DNA of 54,997 bases from an uncultured Roseovarius sp. (GCF_947259555.1 NZ_CAMYMD010000083.1:1-54997), one strand, 5' to 3'. Counted from the stretch's first letter, positions 42,023 to 50,228 are shown. Notes: generated by a model from the letters alone, not told the origin. Program-made: numbers and translations.

Positions 42023-42978
42023 GCCGCATCCTCGATCAGATATCCGGTGGCAGGGGCCGCGATGACCTCGCGGATCTGCTCGCCGACGCGCAGCGTAGTA
42101 GAGCCCTTGAGCCCGACCTTGGGATCGAAGAACCGCCCGGACACGCGACCGTCGAACTGCGCGGTCCAGCCCCAGGCTGGGGCAGTGCCGTCCGGCCCGG
42201 CCTGCCGGTTGCGATGGACGAGGGCGATATTGCCGCCCCATACCCGCTCAAAGGACGCGGTCTGCCCCTTGCGCGCAGAGTTGATATAGCTGTCGCCCAC
42301 AAGGATTTCGCTGAGCTCGAAGAGCTCGGCCACAGCCTCGCGGCTGGCGCGGCCCTTGTCGCCCGACGTGCGGTTGATTGCTTTGAGGATGTCGGGATGC
42401 GTCGAGAGCGCGGTCCACGCCTTGCGCCCCATCGCCGCCACGTTAGGGCGCATGATGAAGGTGGCATCGAGCGCCAACGAGATTACGCCGATCGGGTCGG
42501 AGGCCGGGTCGGTGAACTGGCCGGTGCCGGACAGCACGACTTTCTTGTCCGTGTCGTAGTTGTCCGCGTCCTGCACCATCGCGGCGACGCGCTTCTCGCG
42601 GTCGAGCATGGTGAGGTGCGTGAGGCCCTCGACAGCGCGGGCCTCCGGATCGAAGGCCGAGTTGCCGGCGGCGCGCAGGCTCCGGGCGGTATCGATGTCG
42701 CGCTGCGGCACCACGTCGTCGAGGCCGTAATCCCTGACGCTCGAGGTGCGCTCTTCGCCGGTGAACTCGACCTGCTGGACCACGCCCTTGCGGCCCACTT
42801 CGGTGTCGGGCACCGTGAACATTTCCTCGGGCGGGAAATAGGTCCACTTGAAGTCGGTCGACATGACCGGCACGCGCGGCATGATATCGTCCGCAATGAA
42901 GGCCACGTCGGGGTTGCGGTAGTTGACGGCGATCGCGGTCAGGACCGGGTCGACGACGAAGGGGGTGGGGGTGCTCAT
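42019..42978 (-). CDS. Major capsid protein
   Basis: A 319-residue protein between decoration protein and head completion genes. It has an N-terminal arm (MSTPTPFVVDPVLTAIAVNYRNPDVAFIADDIMPRVPV), the segment FTVPDTEVGRKG and VEFTGEERTSSVRDYGLDDVVPQRDI, then a HK97-like core with VISLALDATFIMRPNVAAMGRKAWTALSTHPDI and an RVGEQIREVIAAPATGYLI end. Similar proteins are the capsid in other Mu-like phages of alphaproteobacteria. No separate delta domain is present; scaffolding comes from the protease-scaffold gene. Confidence 0.88.
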   Translation of the reverse strand: MSTPTPFVVDPVLTAIAVNYRNPDVAFIADDIMPRVPVMSTDFKWTYFPPEEMFTVPDTEVGRKGVVQQVEFTGEERTSSVRDYGLDDVVPQRDIDTARSLRAAGNSAFDPEARAVEGLTHLTMLDREKRVAAMVQDADNYDTDKKVVLSGTGQFTDPASDPIGVISLALDATFIMRPNVAAMGRKAWTALSTHPDILKAINRTSGDKGRASREAVAELFELSEILVGDSYINSARKGQTASFERVWGGNIALVHRNRQAGPDGTAPAWGWTAQFDGRVSGRFFDPKVGLKGSTTLRVGEQIREVIAAPATGYLIEDAA

Positions 42979-42997
42979 GGATCAGCGCTCCTAAAGG

Positions 42998-43360
42998 TCA
43001 GGTGACGGAATGACGGGCGATGGCCACGTCGATGATGTCGCCGGAGACACCGGCGCTCAGCGCGTAGCCGATGGCAACGTTGCCCGTGCCGGAAGACGCC
43101 GCCACGGCACCGCCGGACCCGCCGCGCACGGGATCACCGGCGTCAACGGTGCCCGTCAGCGCGGCCTCCGCCGAGCCTGACATGATCACGTCGACCATGT
43201 CGCCCGCGGCCGCGTCGAGCTGATCGGTGATGCCGATCGCCGCGTCGGTCGCGGCCGTCGCGGCAACAACGCCCCCGGACGAGCCGAATTTGACGACGGT
43301 GCGGCCGGAGATGGCCGCCTCGGCGCGGTAAGATTTGATGAATGCTCCGGGGTTAGGCAT
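42998..43360 (-). CDS. Capsid decoration (cement) protein, DUF2190-like
   Basis: A 120-residue beta-rich, Gly/Ala-rich protein (FGSSGGVVAATAATDAAIGITDQLDAAAGDMVDVIMSG). The pattern GIT followed by GDxVDVxxxGxAxA and GYALS matches small capsid-stabilising proteins. The ATG at 43360 was chosen over an upstream one because it begins the conserved part and overlaps the protease stop by 8 nt, and it precedes the capsid gene. Confidence 0.85.
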   Translation of the reverse strand: MPNPGAFIKSYRAEAAISGRTVVKFGSSGGVVAATAATDAAIGITDQLDAAAGDMVDVIMSGSAEAALTGTVDAGDPVRGGSGGAVAASSGTGNVAIGYALSAGVSGDIIDVAIARHSVT

Positions 43361-43829
43361 TGTCGGCCTCCATGGTGTCTGCGACCTCACGGACCGCTTC
43401 GGAGAAGCTGAGCGCGCGCCCGTCTTTCTCGGCCTCGGTGACGAGGCGTTTCGCGGCGGCGGTGACGTCCTCGTGGGACTTGATCTGCGGAACGGCTTCG
43501 CCGCCTGCGCGCTCGCTGAAATCGATCAGCGGCTTGCTCTGCTTGGCGAGCAGATCACGGAACCAGTCGCGCGGGCTCGCGTCCTTGCCCTCGGCAAAGC
43601 TGATTTCCTCGTCGGCATCGAGGGCCTCCATGAAGGCGAACATCTCGTCCTTAAGGCCGGGCGCAATGCGCCCATCCTTGGCCAGCGTGTCGAGCAGGGC
43701 CGCGTCCTCATCGCGGCGCTCCTTCGCGCGGCTCTCGGCGAACGCAGTTTCCTTTGCGGCAACCTCGGCCTCGCGCGCATCGAGCGCGGCCTGCCGCTCT
43801 TCGGGGGTCTGTTTGTCCTTTTCGGACAT
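43353..43829 (-). CDS. Scaffold protein from an internal start (Mu gpZ-like)
   Basis: An in-frame ATG at 43829 (MSEKDKQTPEERQAALDARE) is preceded by GGAGAGAC, a good ribosome site at good spacing. It would give a 158-residue highly charged coiled-coil protein identical to the C-terminus of the protease. In Mu the scaffold gpZ is made in just this way from the I gene. Not proven from sequence alone. Confidence 0.7.
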   Translation of the reverse strand: MSEKDKQTPEERQAALDAREAEVAAKETAFAESRAKERRDEDAALLDTLAKDGRIAPGLKDEMFAFMEALDADEEISFAEGKDASPRDWFRDLLAKQSKPLIDFSERAGGEAVPQIKSHEDVTAAAKRLVTEAEKDGRALSFSEAVREVADTMEADNA

Positions 43830-44672
43830 GTCGGTCTCTCCTTCTTCGGTTTCCGCCAGATCGACGAGGCCGATCAGGTCATCGGCATTAAGGCCCAGCA
43901 CTTTCGCGAAGCCGCGCAGGCGGGTTTCGGGGGGCGTGGCGATCTCGCCGCGCAGGATTTGCAGCACGGTGCCGCGCTCGATCCCGGCCTCCGTCGCCAT
44001 CCGCCCGATCAGCTCCGAGCGTGCGGCGGCATCCTCGGCCTGCTCATCCAGCCGGGCGTTGAGGCGGCGCGACAGGTCGGTCTCGGCGAAGGCAGGCTCA
44101 GGCACCGTTGACACGAATTCGCGGCGAAGCGCCTCCTGCCCGGCAGGCGTGCGGGCGAATTCGGCGATGGCAGAGATCGCATTTCGGATTGCGGATGCGA
44201 GACCGCTTCCAAACCCGTCATGCATCGCCTCGGAGAAGTCGAGCTCCAGCGTCACGGCGTCGGCATCTTCGGCAAACTCGGCGGCCTTCAGCCCCTTCAC
44301 GGCGGGCGGTTGCGCACCGAGAAAGCCGACATGCTTCAGATAATAGGTGCCGGGCGCGGGGTTGCTCGCGGCCTTCGGCGGATAGAAGCTCGCGCTGATC
44401 CGCTTGAAGCGACCGGCGCGCACCATCTCGGCGAATTCGGGCTCGACCTGGTCGGGTTCTGCGAAGAGCTCCGCGCCCTCGGCGCGCAGGCTCTTGATCC
44501 ATCCATAGGCGGGAGCGTCGGCCTTGGGGTGGCCGACGACGATCGGGGCCTCGTGCAGGGCGGGATCGTAGGCGGCAGCAATCGCGTCCACCTCAACCTC
44601 GGAGAACTCGAAGCTTGTGCCCGACTGGGCGGTGTGGCGACCGGCGCGGAAAATGTGAAGCGGCTTTGTCAT
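43353..44672 (-). CDS. Mu-type prohead protease with embedded HTH and C-terminal scaffold
   Basis: A 439-residue protein of the Mu gpI type. The protease part (about 1-190) shows VVGHPKADAPAYGWIKSLRAEG and RFKRISASFYPPKAASNPAPGTYYLKHVGFLGAQPPAVKGL, the hallmark of this family. A helix-turn-helix-like block of the XRE kind lies near 230-270 (IGRMATEAGIERGTVLQIL, RGFAKVLGLNADDL). The last 155 residues are charged coiled coil (PEERQAALDAREAEVAAKE), the scaffold. As in Mu, the scaffold seems also to be made from an internal start at 43829. About 300 nt upstream contain no gene. Confidence 0.9.
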   Translation of the reverse strand: MTKPLHIFRAGRHTAQSGTSFEFSEVEVDAIAAAYDPALHEAPIVVGHPKADAPAYGWIKSLRAEGAELFAEPDQVEPEFAEMVRAGRFKRISASFYPPKAASNPAPGTYYLKHVGFLGAQPPAVKGLKAAEFAEDADAVTLELDFSEAMHDGFGSGLASAIRNAISAIAEFARTPAGQEALRREFVSTVPEPAFAETDLSRRLNARLDEQAEDAAARSELIGRMATEAGIERGTVLQILRGEIATPPETRLRGFAKVLGLNADDLIGLVDLAETEEGETDMSEKDKQTPEERQAALDAREAEVAAKETAFAESRAKERRDEDAALLDTLAKDGRIAPGLKDEMFAFMEALDADEEISFAEGKDASPRDWFRDLLAKQSKPLIDFSERAGGEAVPQIKSHEDVTAAAKRLVTEAEKDGRALSFSEAVREVADTMEADNA

Positions 44673-44973
44673 GCGACCGACACTAGGCCGGGGCGGACGC
44701 GCTTATCAGATGAAGGGCTTCACCGGAAAGGCTGCAGATTGTCCGCGCGTGACAAGAGCACCCTAGCCGGAGGCGGGGGCGCCGGGCAAGTCTCATTCGG
44801 CCACGGGCCCATATCGGCCCGCTGAGTGCGATTATTGCTCGGCTGGGGCGTGGGGCCGTGGAAAGCCCGAGGGGGGTATTAAATGGGTATTTAATGGCGC
44901 GCTACGGGGCCATTGCGTTTGACGGGGCCGACCGTAGGCGCATCTGCGCGCTCAAAACGCCAGAGAAACGCGT
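44673..44973. promoter_or_regulatory. Gene-free stretch with an AT-rich 11-bp tandem repeat
   Basis: A 301-base gap inside an otherwise gapless phage late region. It holds two tandem 11-mers, GGGTATTAAAT (44874-44884) and GGGTATTTAAT (44885-44895), and an 18-bp GC palindrome, CGGGCC-CATATC-GGCCCG (44804-44821). Read on the - strand the AT-rich part could give a promoter or binding site ahead of the protease-capsid genes. An open frame on the + strand here shows no protein-like features. Confidence 0.4.
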
Positions 44974-45192
44974 TCAGGAGACCGGATCGTCGAGAAATCT
45001 GCGCAGCATCGCGCGTCGCTCTTCGGGGGTGCGGCGGGGGGCGGAGCCGAACATGATCTGGACCTGTTTTTCCCGGGCTGCGATGATTGCGGCCTTGTCC
45101 GGGTCGTCGTCTGGCAGGCTTTCGGCGTCGCGCAACGCGTCTTCATAGTCTGTGCGCTCAAAACCCTTGGGTTCGGTCAACAGATAATCCAA
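44974..45192 (-). CDS. Small acidic protein directly behind the MuF-JAB gene
   Basis: A 72-residue protein (MDYLLTEPKGFERTDYEDAL, then ESLPDDDPDKAAIIAAREKQ and RRTPEERRAMLRRFLDD). No family recognised. The start is a TTG at 45192, 3 nt after the MuF stop, with a strong GGAGGAG site before it. It ends a transcription-unit block: a 300-nt gap follows. The acidic first half and the position make it a candidate partner or immunity protein for the MuF C-terminal domain, but that is inference; it might equally be a small head protein. Confidence 0.6.
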   Translation of the reverse strand: MDYLLTEPKGFERTDYEDALRDAESLPDDDPDKAAIIAAREKQVQIMFGSAPRRTPEERRAMLRRFLDDPVS

Positions 45193-45195
45193 TCG

Positions 45196-46521
45196 TCACT
45201 CCTCCAGCATTTCGTTGATTGCGCGGACAACCTGTGCGACCGGGCCTCCCACGTTCTGGCGAACGGCGAGAGAGCGCGCTGCGGGACTTTCATTATATAG
45301 GATCAGGCCCTGGGATCGCAACACGCCAAGAACAACCAGGCGGATTGCGTGGTCCCGGTCTCTCATATCCAGATCCGGCCGGACCTCGTCGATCATTTCA
45401 CCCGCGACCTGCTGAAAGCCAAAAATGTTCGCCCGCGCCGTCGTGAGGCGGATCGCTTTGTAAAGCGACCCGTCATGGCCCACCGCCAGAATGGAGGTGG
45501 CACCGCTCTCGAACATCGTGGACAAGTCTTGCGGACTGAGCGGCGCGGAAGTGGGATGGTTGTGCACAAGCCCGAGTTCGCCTCCGGCGCGGAGGCGCTG
45601 GCCGATCTCCGGCCCGAGACTGACCCGATCCGCGCGGCCCGCGATCCAATCGATCTCCTGGCCGGTCCCGAGATCGAATGCCCCGAGACGCTCGCGACCG
45701 TCGGCAAGGCCGAAGAGCCGCGCGCGGGATGCAAACCCCAGCTCCGTCGCGGCGGCCGCAGGCGGCATATCGCCCGAAATCGGCGCGTGCCGCCCGCTCA
45801 GATCTAGCCAGGCCTTTCCGGGATTGCCATCCCAGGCGGGATCGACGCCGAGTGCCGTCGGCTCGACCTCACCACTGCGCCGATTGAGCACGCCGCGCTC
45901 CCCCAGCGTGAAATCCTCAGTCACCTTCAGGCCGCGCCGATCCAGCATGCCCTGGCTCAGCTGCTGGACGGTGCAGCCGCAGCGCCAGCCGTTGGGCGGA
46001 AAGATGCGCTCCCAGGCGGGGTGATCGACGGGTAGGATGATCTCGTGATAGCGCGCATGCGCCTCGCGCTTGGTGTCGCGCTGCACCTGGACGTAGCGCA
46101 GGAACGGGAAGGCATCCTTGACCCGCTGGATGCGCGCCCATTTCCCGGCGGCGTGGCTCGCACGCATGTTGGCATCGAACATGATCCGCAACCGCCGCGG
46201 CGAGCCGAGCTGGACGTTGCGCATCTCGCCGGTGAGCGGGTCGCGCTCCGTCCCCTCGCCCCACCAGCCCAGACGCTTCAGCTCCGGCTCGAGCCGGTCC
46301 GTGAAGGTCCGCAGCGTGCCGCCATTTGCCAGGGCCTCGTCCAGCTCGGCGCGGATCGTCTCCAGCACCTCGGTGCGCATCGCCTTGGCCACCACGAAGT
46401 TGCTGGCATGCTCATTGCGCCACACATCGCGGAAATCGAACCGCGCGTCGGGCGGGGCAAGGCCCTTCGATCGAAAGAACGAAAGCGCATCCTCGGGTCG
46501 CAGGCGCTTGAGATCGATCAC
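45196..46521 (-). CDS. MuF minor head protein fused to a JAB/MPN-type domain
   Basis: A 441-residue protein. Residues about 1-215 are the phage Mu F / SPP1 gp7-type minor head protein (MFDANMRASHAAGKWARIQR, then IFPPNGWRCGCTVQQLSQG, the family Cys motif). Residues about 265-410 form a separate domain with GQEIDWIAG, then LGLVHNHPTSAPLSPQDLST (H320, H322, S329, D332), which is a JAMM-like zinc metalloprotease motif HxHPx(5)SxxD, then ATSILAVGHDGSLYKAI. MuF proteins with C-terminal effector domains are known; JAB enzymes cut isopeptide or peptide bonds. The start overlaps the portal stop by 4 nt. The activity is not proven. Confidence 0.88.
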   Translation of the reverse strand: MIDLKRLRPEDALSFFRSKGLAPPDARFDFRDVWRNEHASNFVVAKAMRTEVLETIRAELDEALANGGTLRTFTDRLEPELKRLGWWGEGTERDPLTGEMRNVQLGSPRRLRIMFDANMRASHAAGKWARIQRVKDAFPFLRYVQVQRDTKREAHARYHEIILPVDHPAWERIFPPNGWRCGCTVQQLSQGMLDRRGLKVTEDFTLGERGVLNRRSGEVEPTALGVDPAWDGNPGKAWLDLSGRHAPISGDMPPAAAATELGFASRARLFGLADGRERLGAFDLGTGQEIDWIAGRADRVSLGPEIGQRLRAGGELGLVHNHPTSAPLSPQDLSTMFESGATSILAVGHDGSLYKAIRLTTARANIFGFQQVAGEMIDEVRPDLDMRDRDHAIRLVVLGVLRSQGLILYNESPAARSLAVRQNVGGPVAQVVRAINEMLEE

Positions 46522-48077
46522 GGGGCCACCGCGCCCGGCAGGCTGTCCGCGCCGTCCGGGGCCTCCTCGTCATCAATGACCGCGCCCAGCTCGCCCGCGA
46601 GGCGCGCGGCAAAGCTCGCCTCGGTCAGCAGATCGACCAGCGCGGCGCTGTCACCCGGAGCATCGCGCAAGCCGTCGAGCCGGTCGCGCAGCTCCTCCAG
46701 TGTGGTCTCGGGGCCGAGCCCTTCGAGCACTTGGGCGATATCCGCGAACAGCGGCGCGGTAGCCGCCTCGGCATGACCCTCGGCGATGATCTGCGCCGCC
46801 AGATCGTCGAGCGCACTGTCGTGGGCGTGCTCGGCAAAATCGGGGGGCGACGGGGTCCCTTGTGCCTCTCCGCCGTTTTCGCCCGCCGGCGTGCCGCGCT
46901 CATAGCCGTCGCCATAGGTCTCCTTGACCCTTTCCTCAGTCATTCGCCAGCCGATGCGATGCAACTTCTCGTCGCGCGCGATCGCCGCCGAGGTATCCTC
47001 GGGATCTTCCATCTTGCGCCAAACGCGCGGCGGGGCAACACCCGGAAAGTTGAACGCCGACAGCCGCGCGACCGGGCCCTCGTTGAACGACTGGCACACG
47101 AGATCGGCATCGCTCTTCTTGACCGCATCGGCCACGTCGGCATGCACCTCGGCCTGGCTGCGCGACGATCCGTCATCGGTTGTCATGGTCTGTGACAGGA
47201 CGATCTTGGAGATCGCAGCATCCATTGTATCGTGCAGCTTGGTGTAGTCGAGCGAACTTGAGCCTCCGCCGGGTGCGGCCAGCAGATCGATCTCCATGCC
47301 CTCCGGAATGATGATACCGGCCTCGGAGCGGATTGCCATGACGGCCTCGAGCAGCTTTTTCTGCTCGTCCTCGGAGGCCTGCGGATGGTACTTGCCGCGC
47401 GCCGTCGGCATGCCGAACTTGTCGAGCGCGATCAGCCACAGCTTGAGCCCGTTGCGTTTGAACCACACGGGCCAGTAGAGCCAATGCGCGAGGCCCAGCC
47501 CATAGGGCTCGTCATCGTGATCCGCCCCCGTAGAGAACACCCAGAACTTCTCGCTCGGCATCTCTTCACCGATGAGCATGTCCGACATGGTCAGCAGCCG
47601 CAGTCCGCAGTCTTCATCGAAGCGGAACCGCACGCGGTCGCGCACGCGGATTTCCTCCCAACCCCAGAGCTGCCCGTCGCGGCGAAACATCTGCTCGGCC
47701 ACCGAATAGCCATAGAAAAGCCCCCAGAGCATCTTTTCGGTCAGCCGGTCGAACTTCATCGCCAGCAGTTCTTCGCGCAGCCAGTCTGCAGCACGGCGTC
47801 CCTGCGCGGTATCCTCACCCGGAACCACTTCCCACTCGCGACTGGTGACGGCCGAGAGGCGCTGCGTCATCACCGACTTGACCTGCGGGTCGGTCAGGAT
47901 CGGCTTGTAGATGTCGAAACTGCCGCCGCCCCGCGTGCGCAGGATCGGGTCGGTGGGCTCCAGCAGCGGGCCGATCCAGGGCCGCGTGATATCGCGGCCG
48001 TTCTGGATGCCCGACAGCTCCATCGGGTTGCGCATCCGCACGGCCCGCAGCCGCATGGTCGTGGTCTTCCTAGCCAT
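46518..48077 (-). CDS. Portal protein (DUF935, Mu gp29-like)
   Basis: A 519-residue portal that forms the ring through which DNA enters the head. DUF935 signs are DPQVKSVMTQRLSAVTSREWEVVPGEDTAQGRRAADWL, MLWGLFYGYSVAEQMF, KFWVFSTGADHDDEPYGLGLAHWLYWPVWFKRNG and FGMPTARGKYHPQASEDEQKKLLEAV. It contains a Gly/Ser block LAAPGGGSSSLDYTKLHD as usual. The start at 48077 was chosen because it overlaps the terminase stop by 8 nt; an upstream in-frame start lies inside the terminase gene and lacks a ribosome site. Confidence 0.95.
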   Translation of the reverse strand: MARKTTTMRLRAVRMRNPMELSGIQNGRDITRPWIGPLLEPTDPILRTRGGGSFDIYKPILTDPQVKSVMTQRLSAVTSREWEVVPGEDTAQGRRAADWLREELLAMKFDRLTEKMLWGLFYGYSVAEQMFRRDGQLWGWEEIRVRDRVRFRFDEDCGLRLLTMSDMLIGEEMPSEKFWVFSTGADHDDEPYGLGLAHWLYWPVWFKRNGLKLWLIALDKFGMPTARGKYHPQASEDEQKKLLEAVMAIRSEAGIIIPEGMEIDLLAAPGGGSSSLDYTKLHDTMDAAISKIVLSQTMTTDDGSSRSQAEVHADVADAVKKSDADLVCQSFNEGPVARLSAFNFPGVAPPRVWRKMEDPEDTSAAIARDEKLHRIGWRMTEERVKETYGDGYERGTPAGENGGEAQGTPSPPDFAEHAHDSALDDLAAQIIAEGHAEAATAPLFADIAQVLEGLGPETTLEELRDRLDGLRDAPGDSAALVDLLTEASFAARLAGELGAVIDDEEAPDGADSLPGAVAP

Positions 48078-49491
48078 CTCCGAACCCTCCGAAATCCATA
48101 CCGCCGCCGCCCCGGGCAAAGCCCATGCGCCGCCCGCCGAGCGCTCCCGTGAAATCCCCGATCGTCAGGCCTGGGCGCGGGCCAGTCGATTGATATTCCA
48201 TCGGCACCTCGCCCCCGTCTGCGGCGGACACGGCGAGGGCGCCGGCCCAGAACCGGTCAGCGTGACCGTCCGTCTCGCCGTCCGAGATCAGCCGCCGGAT
48301 GCCCGTGGGCCCGACGCGGCTGCGGATCGCGTGCAGATCGGCGCGCAACACCGGATCGCCCTCGGGAATGCGCAACCGGCGGTCCTGCATCTGCTCTTTC
48401 AGCGTGGTCGCCATGTCGAGCTTGGCGCCAGATGTGAAGAGCACACCCGCCACCCGCACCGAGCCGTAGCGCCGCTGCGCGTCCTCAACGGGCTTTTCGC
48501 CCATGCCGGTCTGGTCGATGGCGACCCGCGCCACGCGGTAGCGCCGGAACACGCCCGCCAGCAGCTGATCCTGCTCGGCAAAGCTGATCCGCTTGCGCGC
48601 GATAATCTCGCGCGTCCAGAGCACGTCGCCGACCTCCTCGACCACCCAGATCACGAAGAGGTCGTTGCGCGCCGCGATATCGACGCCGACAAAGACCGAC
48701 CCTCCGGTATAGCCCGACGGATCCCCGGCCGCGCCATGCTCGCAGCCCGCAATCAGATCGTAATCGAGCCAGCTCGCCGCTTCGTCGAGCCATTGCAGCT
48801 CAAATTCCTGCGCCCAGGCATCTTCGTCGGCCATCCCCGCGCGCAGCTCGTCGATATCGACTTCAAGCCCCTCTTTAACGGCCTGGTAAATATCGACGTG
48901 ATGCCTAGACCAGGTGCCGTCCTCGGTGGTCATCAGCTCGTAGAACTTGTTGCCCTTGCCGTTGGGTGTGCTGATAACCCGGATCTTGTGCCCGCCCCGC
49001 GCGGCGACTGGAAAGGCGCTGCCCCAGATCCGGCGGCTGTCGCGGTGAAAGGCAAACTCGTCGAGAATGAGATTGCCGCCAAAGCCGCGCGCGGCATCCG
49101 GGCTGGCCGAGAGGGCCACGATGCGCGACCCGCCGGGAAAGCGCACCTCATGGGTCTTGTAGGTCGCGTCCATCTCCGGCGCGTGGAACTCGCCCTCTTC
49201 AAAGACCGGGCCCGCGCCCCGCGCCATCCGGTTATAGGCCGCCCAGAAGCCGCGCACGATGGGCTTGAGCGCGTCCTCCATCGCCTCCTTGGCCGTGGCC
49301 TCCGAGCGTGACAGGATGGTCCAGCGCGTGCGACGCCCCTCGATCTCGGCGCGGATCGCGTCATCCGCCGCCTCGCCCATCGCCCCGAAGGTCTTGCCGC
49401 CGCGCCGCGTGAACATGCCGATCTTGAACCGGCTGGCATCCTGCAGCCAGCGCTTCTGATAGGGCAAGAAGGTGATGACGCGGTCAGCCAT
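48070..49491 (-). CDS. Terminase large subunit (Mu gp28-like)
   Basis: A 473-residue DNA packaging motor. The ATPase has an unusual Walker A of the form FTRRGGKTFG (Lys33), Walker B NLILDEFAFH (about residue 143) and a coupling segment KIRVISTPNGKGNKFYEL. The nuclease half has FVGVDIAARNDLFVIWVVEE and RVARVAIDQTGMGEKPVEDA, typical of the RNase H fold. The tail is Gly-rich (GGRRMGFARGGGGMDFGG). The ATG at 49491 was chosen because it directly begins the conserved FLPYQKRWLQD region; a longer reading would run through the upstream gene. Confidence 0.94.
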   Translation of the reverse strand: MADRVITFLPYQKRWLQDASRFKIGMFTRRGGKTFGAMGEAADDAIRAEIEGRRTRWTILSRSEATAKEAMEDALKPIVRGFWAAYNRMARGAGPVFEEGEFHAPEMDATYKTHEVRFPGGSRIVALSASPDAARGFGGNLILDEFAFHRDSRRIWGSAFPVAARGGHKIRVISTPNGKGNKFYELMTTEDGTWSRHHVDIYQAVKEGLEVDIDELRAGMADEDAWAQEFELQWLDEAASWLDYDLIAGCEHGAAGDPSGYTGGSVFVGVDIAARNDLFVIWVVEEVGDVLWTREIIARKRISFAEQDQLLAGVFRRYRVARVAIDQTGMGEKPVEDAQRRYGSVRVAGVLFTSGAKLDMATTLKEQMQDRRLRIPEGDPVLRADLHAIRSRVGPTGIRRLISDGETDGHADRFWAGALAVSAADGGEVPMEYQSTGPRPGLTIGDFTGALGGRRMGFARGGGGMDFGGFGDG

Positions 49492-49648
49492 CCTGGAACA
49501 CCCCCTCATCGACATCCCGCCAATAAGACCCACAGGACGCGCAATACGGCTCCCAGCTTTCCTCTGCGGGCGCAGTGCAAGACCGGCAAAGATCGCCTTT
49601 CCGATCTTCGGCCTCTGCAATCGCCGTCCTTAGGTCCACCTTCGGCAT
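49484..49648 (-). CDS. Small zinc-ribbon phage protein
   Basis: A 54-residue protein (MPKVDLRTAIAEAEDRKGDL, then CRSCTAPAEESWEPYCASCGSYWRDV). Two CxxC pairs separated by 13 residues form a likely zinc ribbon. Overlaps of 4-8 nt with both neighbours (ATGA at the start, terminase start at the end) support it. It may bind DNA or terminase, but this is inference from its place. Confidence 0.75.
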   Translation of the reverse strand: MPKVDLRTAIAEAEDRKGDLCRSCTAPAEESWEPYCASCGSYWRDVDEGVFQDG

Positions 49649-49932
49649 CAGCCCGCCTCCCGGCGCAGACGTTCCATGCAAAGCCTTGCGCGGTCAAAGT
49701 CGGGGTAGCCTTGCACATGCCAGTCCGGATGCCAGTCCGGCCGACGACGTTCCCGCTCGAGGAGGCGCATATGAAGCCCCCCATAGGTGCGGCCGTCAAC
49801 GGGTTCGCCCGCCATAAGCGCACGGATCACGCGCGCCGCATCGCGGCAGACGCGCTCTATTTCACGATCACGCTTTGCCCAGTAGGCCGCATGCGCAGCC
49901 ATGTCGTTTGCGATCTGCGCCGGGGTCGCCAT
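49648..49932 (-). CDS. Hypothetical phage protein
   Basis: A 94-residue, basic, mostly helical protein (MATPAQIANDMAAHAAYWAKRDREIERVCRDAARVI ... HVQGYPDFDRARLCMERLRREAG). No family recognised. A GTG at 49935 is an alternative start; both overlap the stop of the gene before. It is one of four small genes between DUF3486 and the terminase. Confidence 0.65.
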   Translation of the reverse strand: MATPAQIANDMAAHAAYWAKRDREIERVCRDAARVIRALMAGEPVDGRTYGGLHMRLLERERRRPDWHPDWHVQGYPDFDRARLCMERLRREAG

Positions 49933-50228
49933 CACACGCTCTCCCAGTAGCCGCCGCGCAGCCAGCCGTGCCAGCCGCAGCGCGTTTGATTGACCGACGG
50001 TGTGAGCGTCGGCTCTGACACTGAGCCGTTCCAGTTCCAGCTCGGGCTGAAGGCGGGCTTGTGGCCCAGGCCGACGATAATCTGGTGAAAGCCCTCGCAG
50101 CCGCAGGGGCAGAAGAACCAGAAGGCCGCGCCATTCGGGCCGCCCTGCGTCAGGTCGATATGAAAACTGCCCGGCAGCTTGCGCCGCCGAAACTCGGCCG
50201 GGTCGGGGAGCTCGATGGCGCGGATCAT
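49932..50228 (-). CDS. DUF6527-like zinc protein
   Basis: A 98-residue protein that fits the DUF6527 pattern: LPGSFHIDLTQGG, then WFFCPCGCEGFHQI, WNWNGSVSEPTLTPSVNQT and CGWHGWLRGGYWESV. Conserved Cys (CPCGC, then C in TRCGWHG) and His residues are probable zinc ligands. Genes of this kind occur in phages and near ubiquitin-like systems in bacteria, but no function is established. The start overlaps the stop of the upstream gene (ATGA). Confidence 0.75.
   Translation of the reverse strand: MIRAIELPDPAEFRRRKLPGSFHIDLTQGGPNGAAFWFFCPCGCEGFHQIIVGLGHKPAFSPSWNWNGSVSEPTLTPSVNQTRCGWHGWLRGGYWESV

Noticed and set aside
44858..45148. + strand frame in the 300-bp phage gap
   Set aside because: It runs antisense into the small TTG-start gene and lacks protein-like features; all phage genes here are on the - strand.
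48077..48119. Longer portal protein starting upstream at 48119
   Set aside because: The added residues come from the Gly-rich terminase tail in another frame; the ATG at 48077 gives the usual 8-nt overlap.
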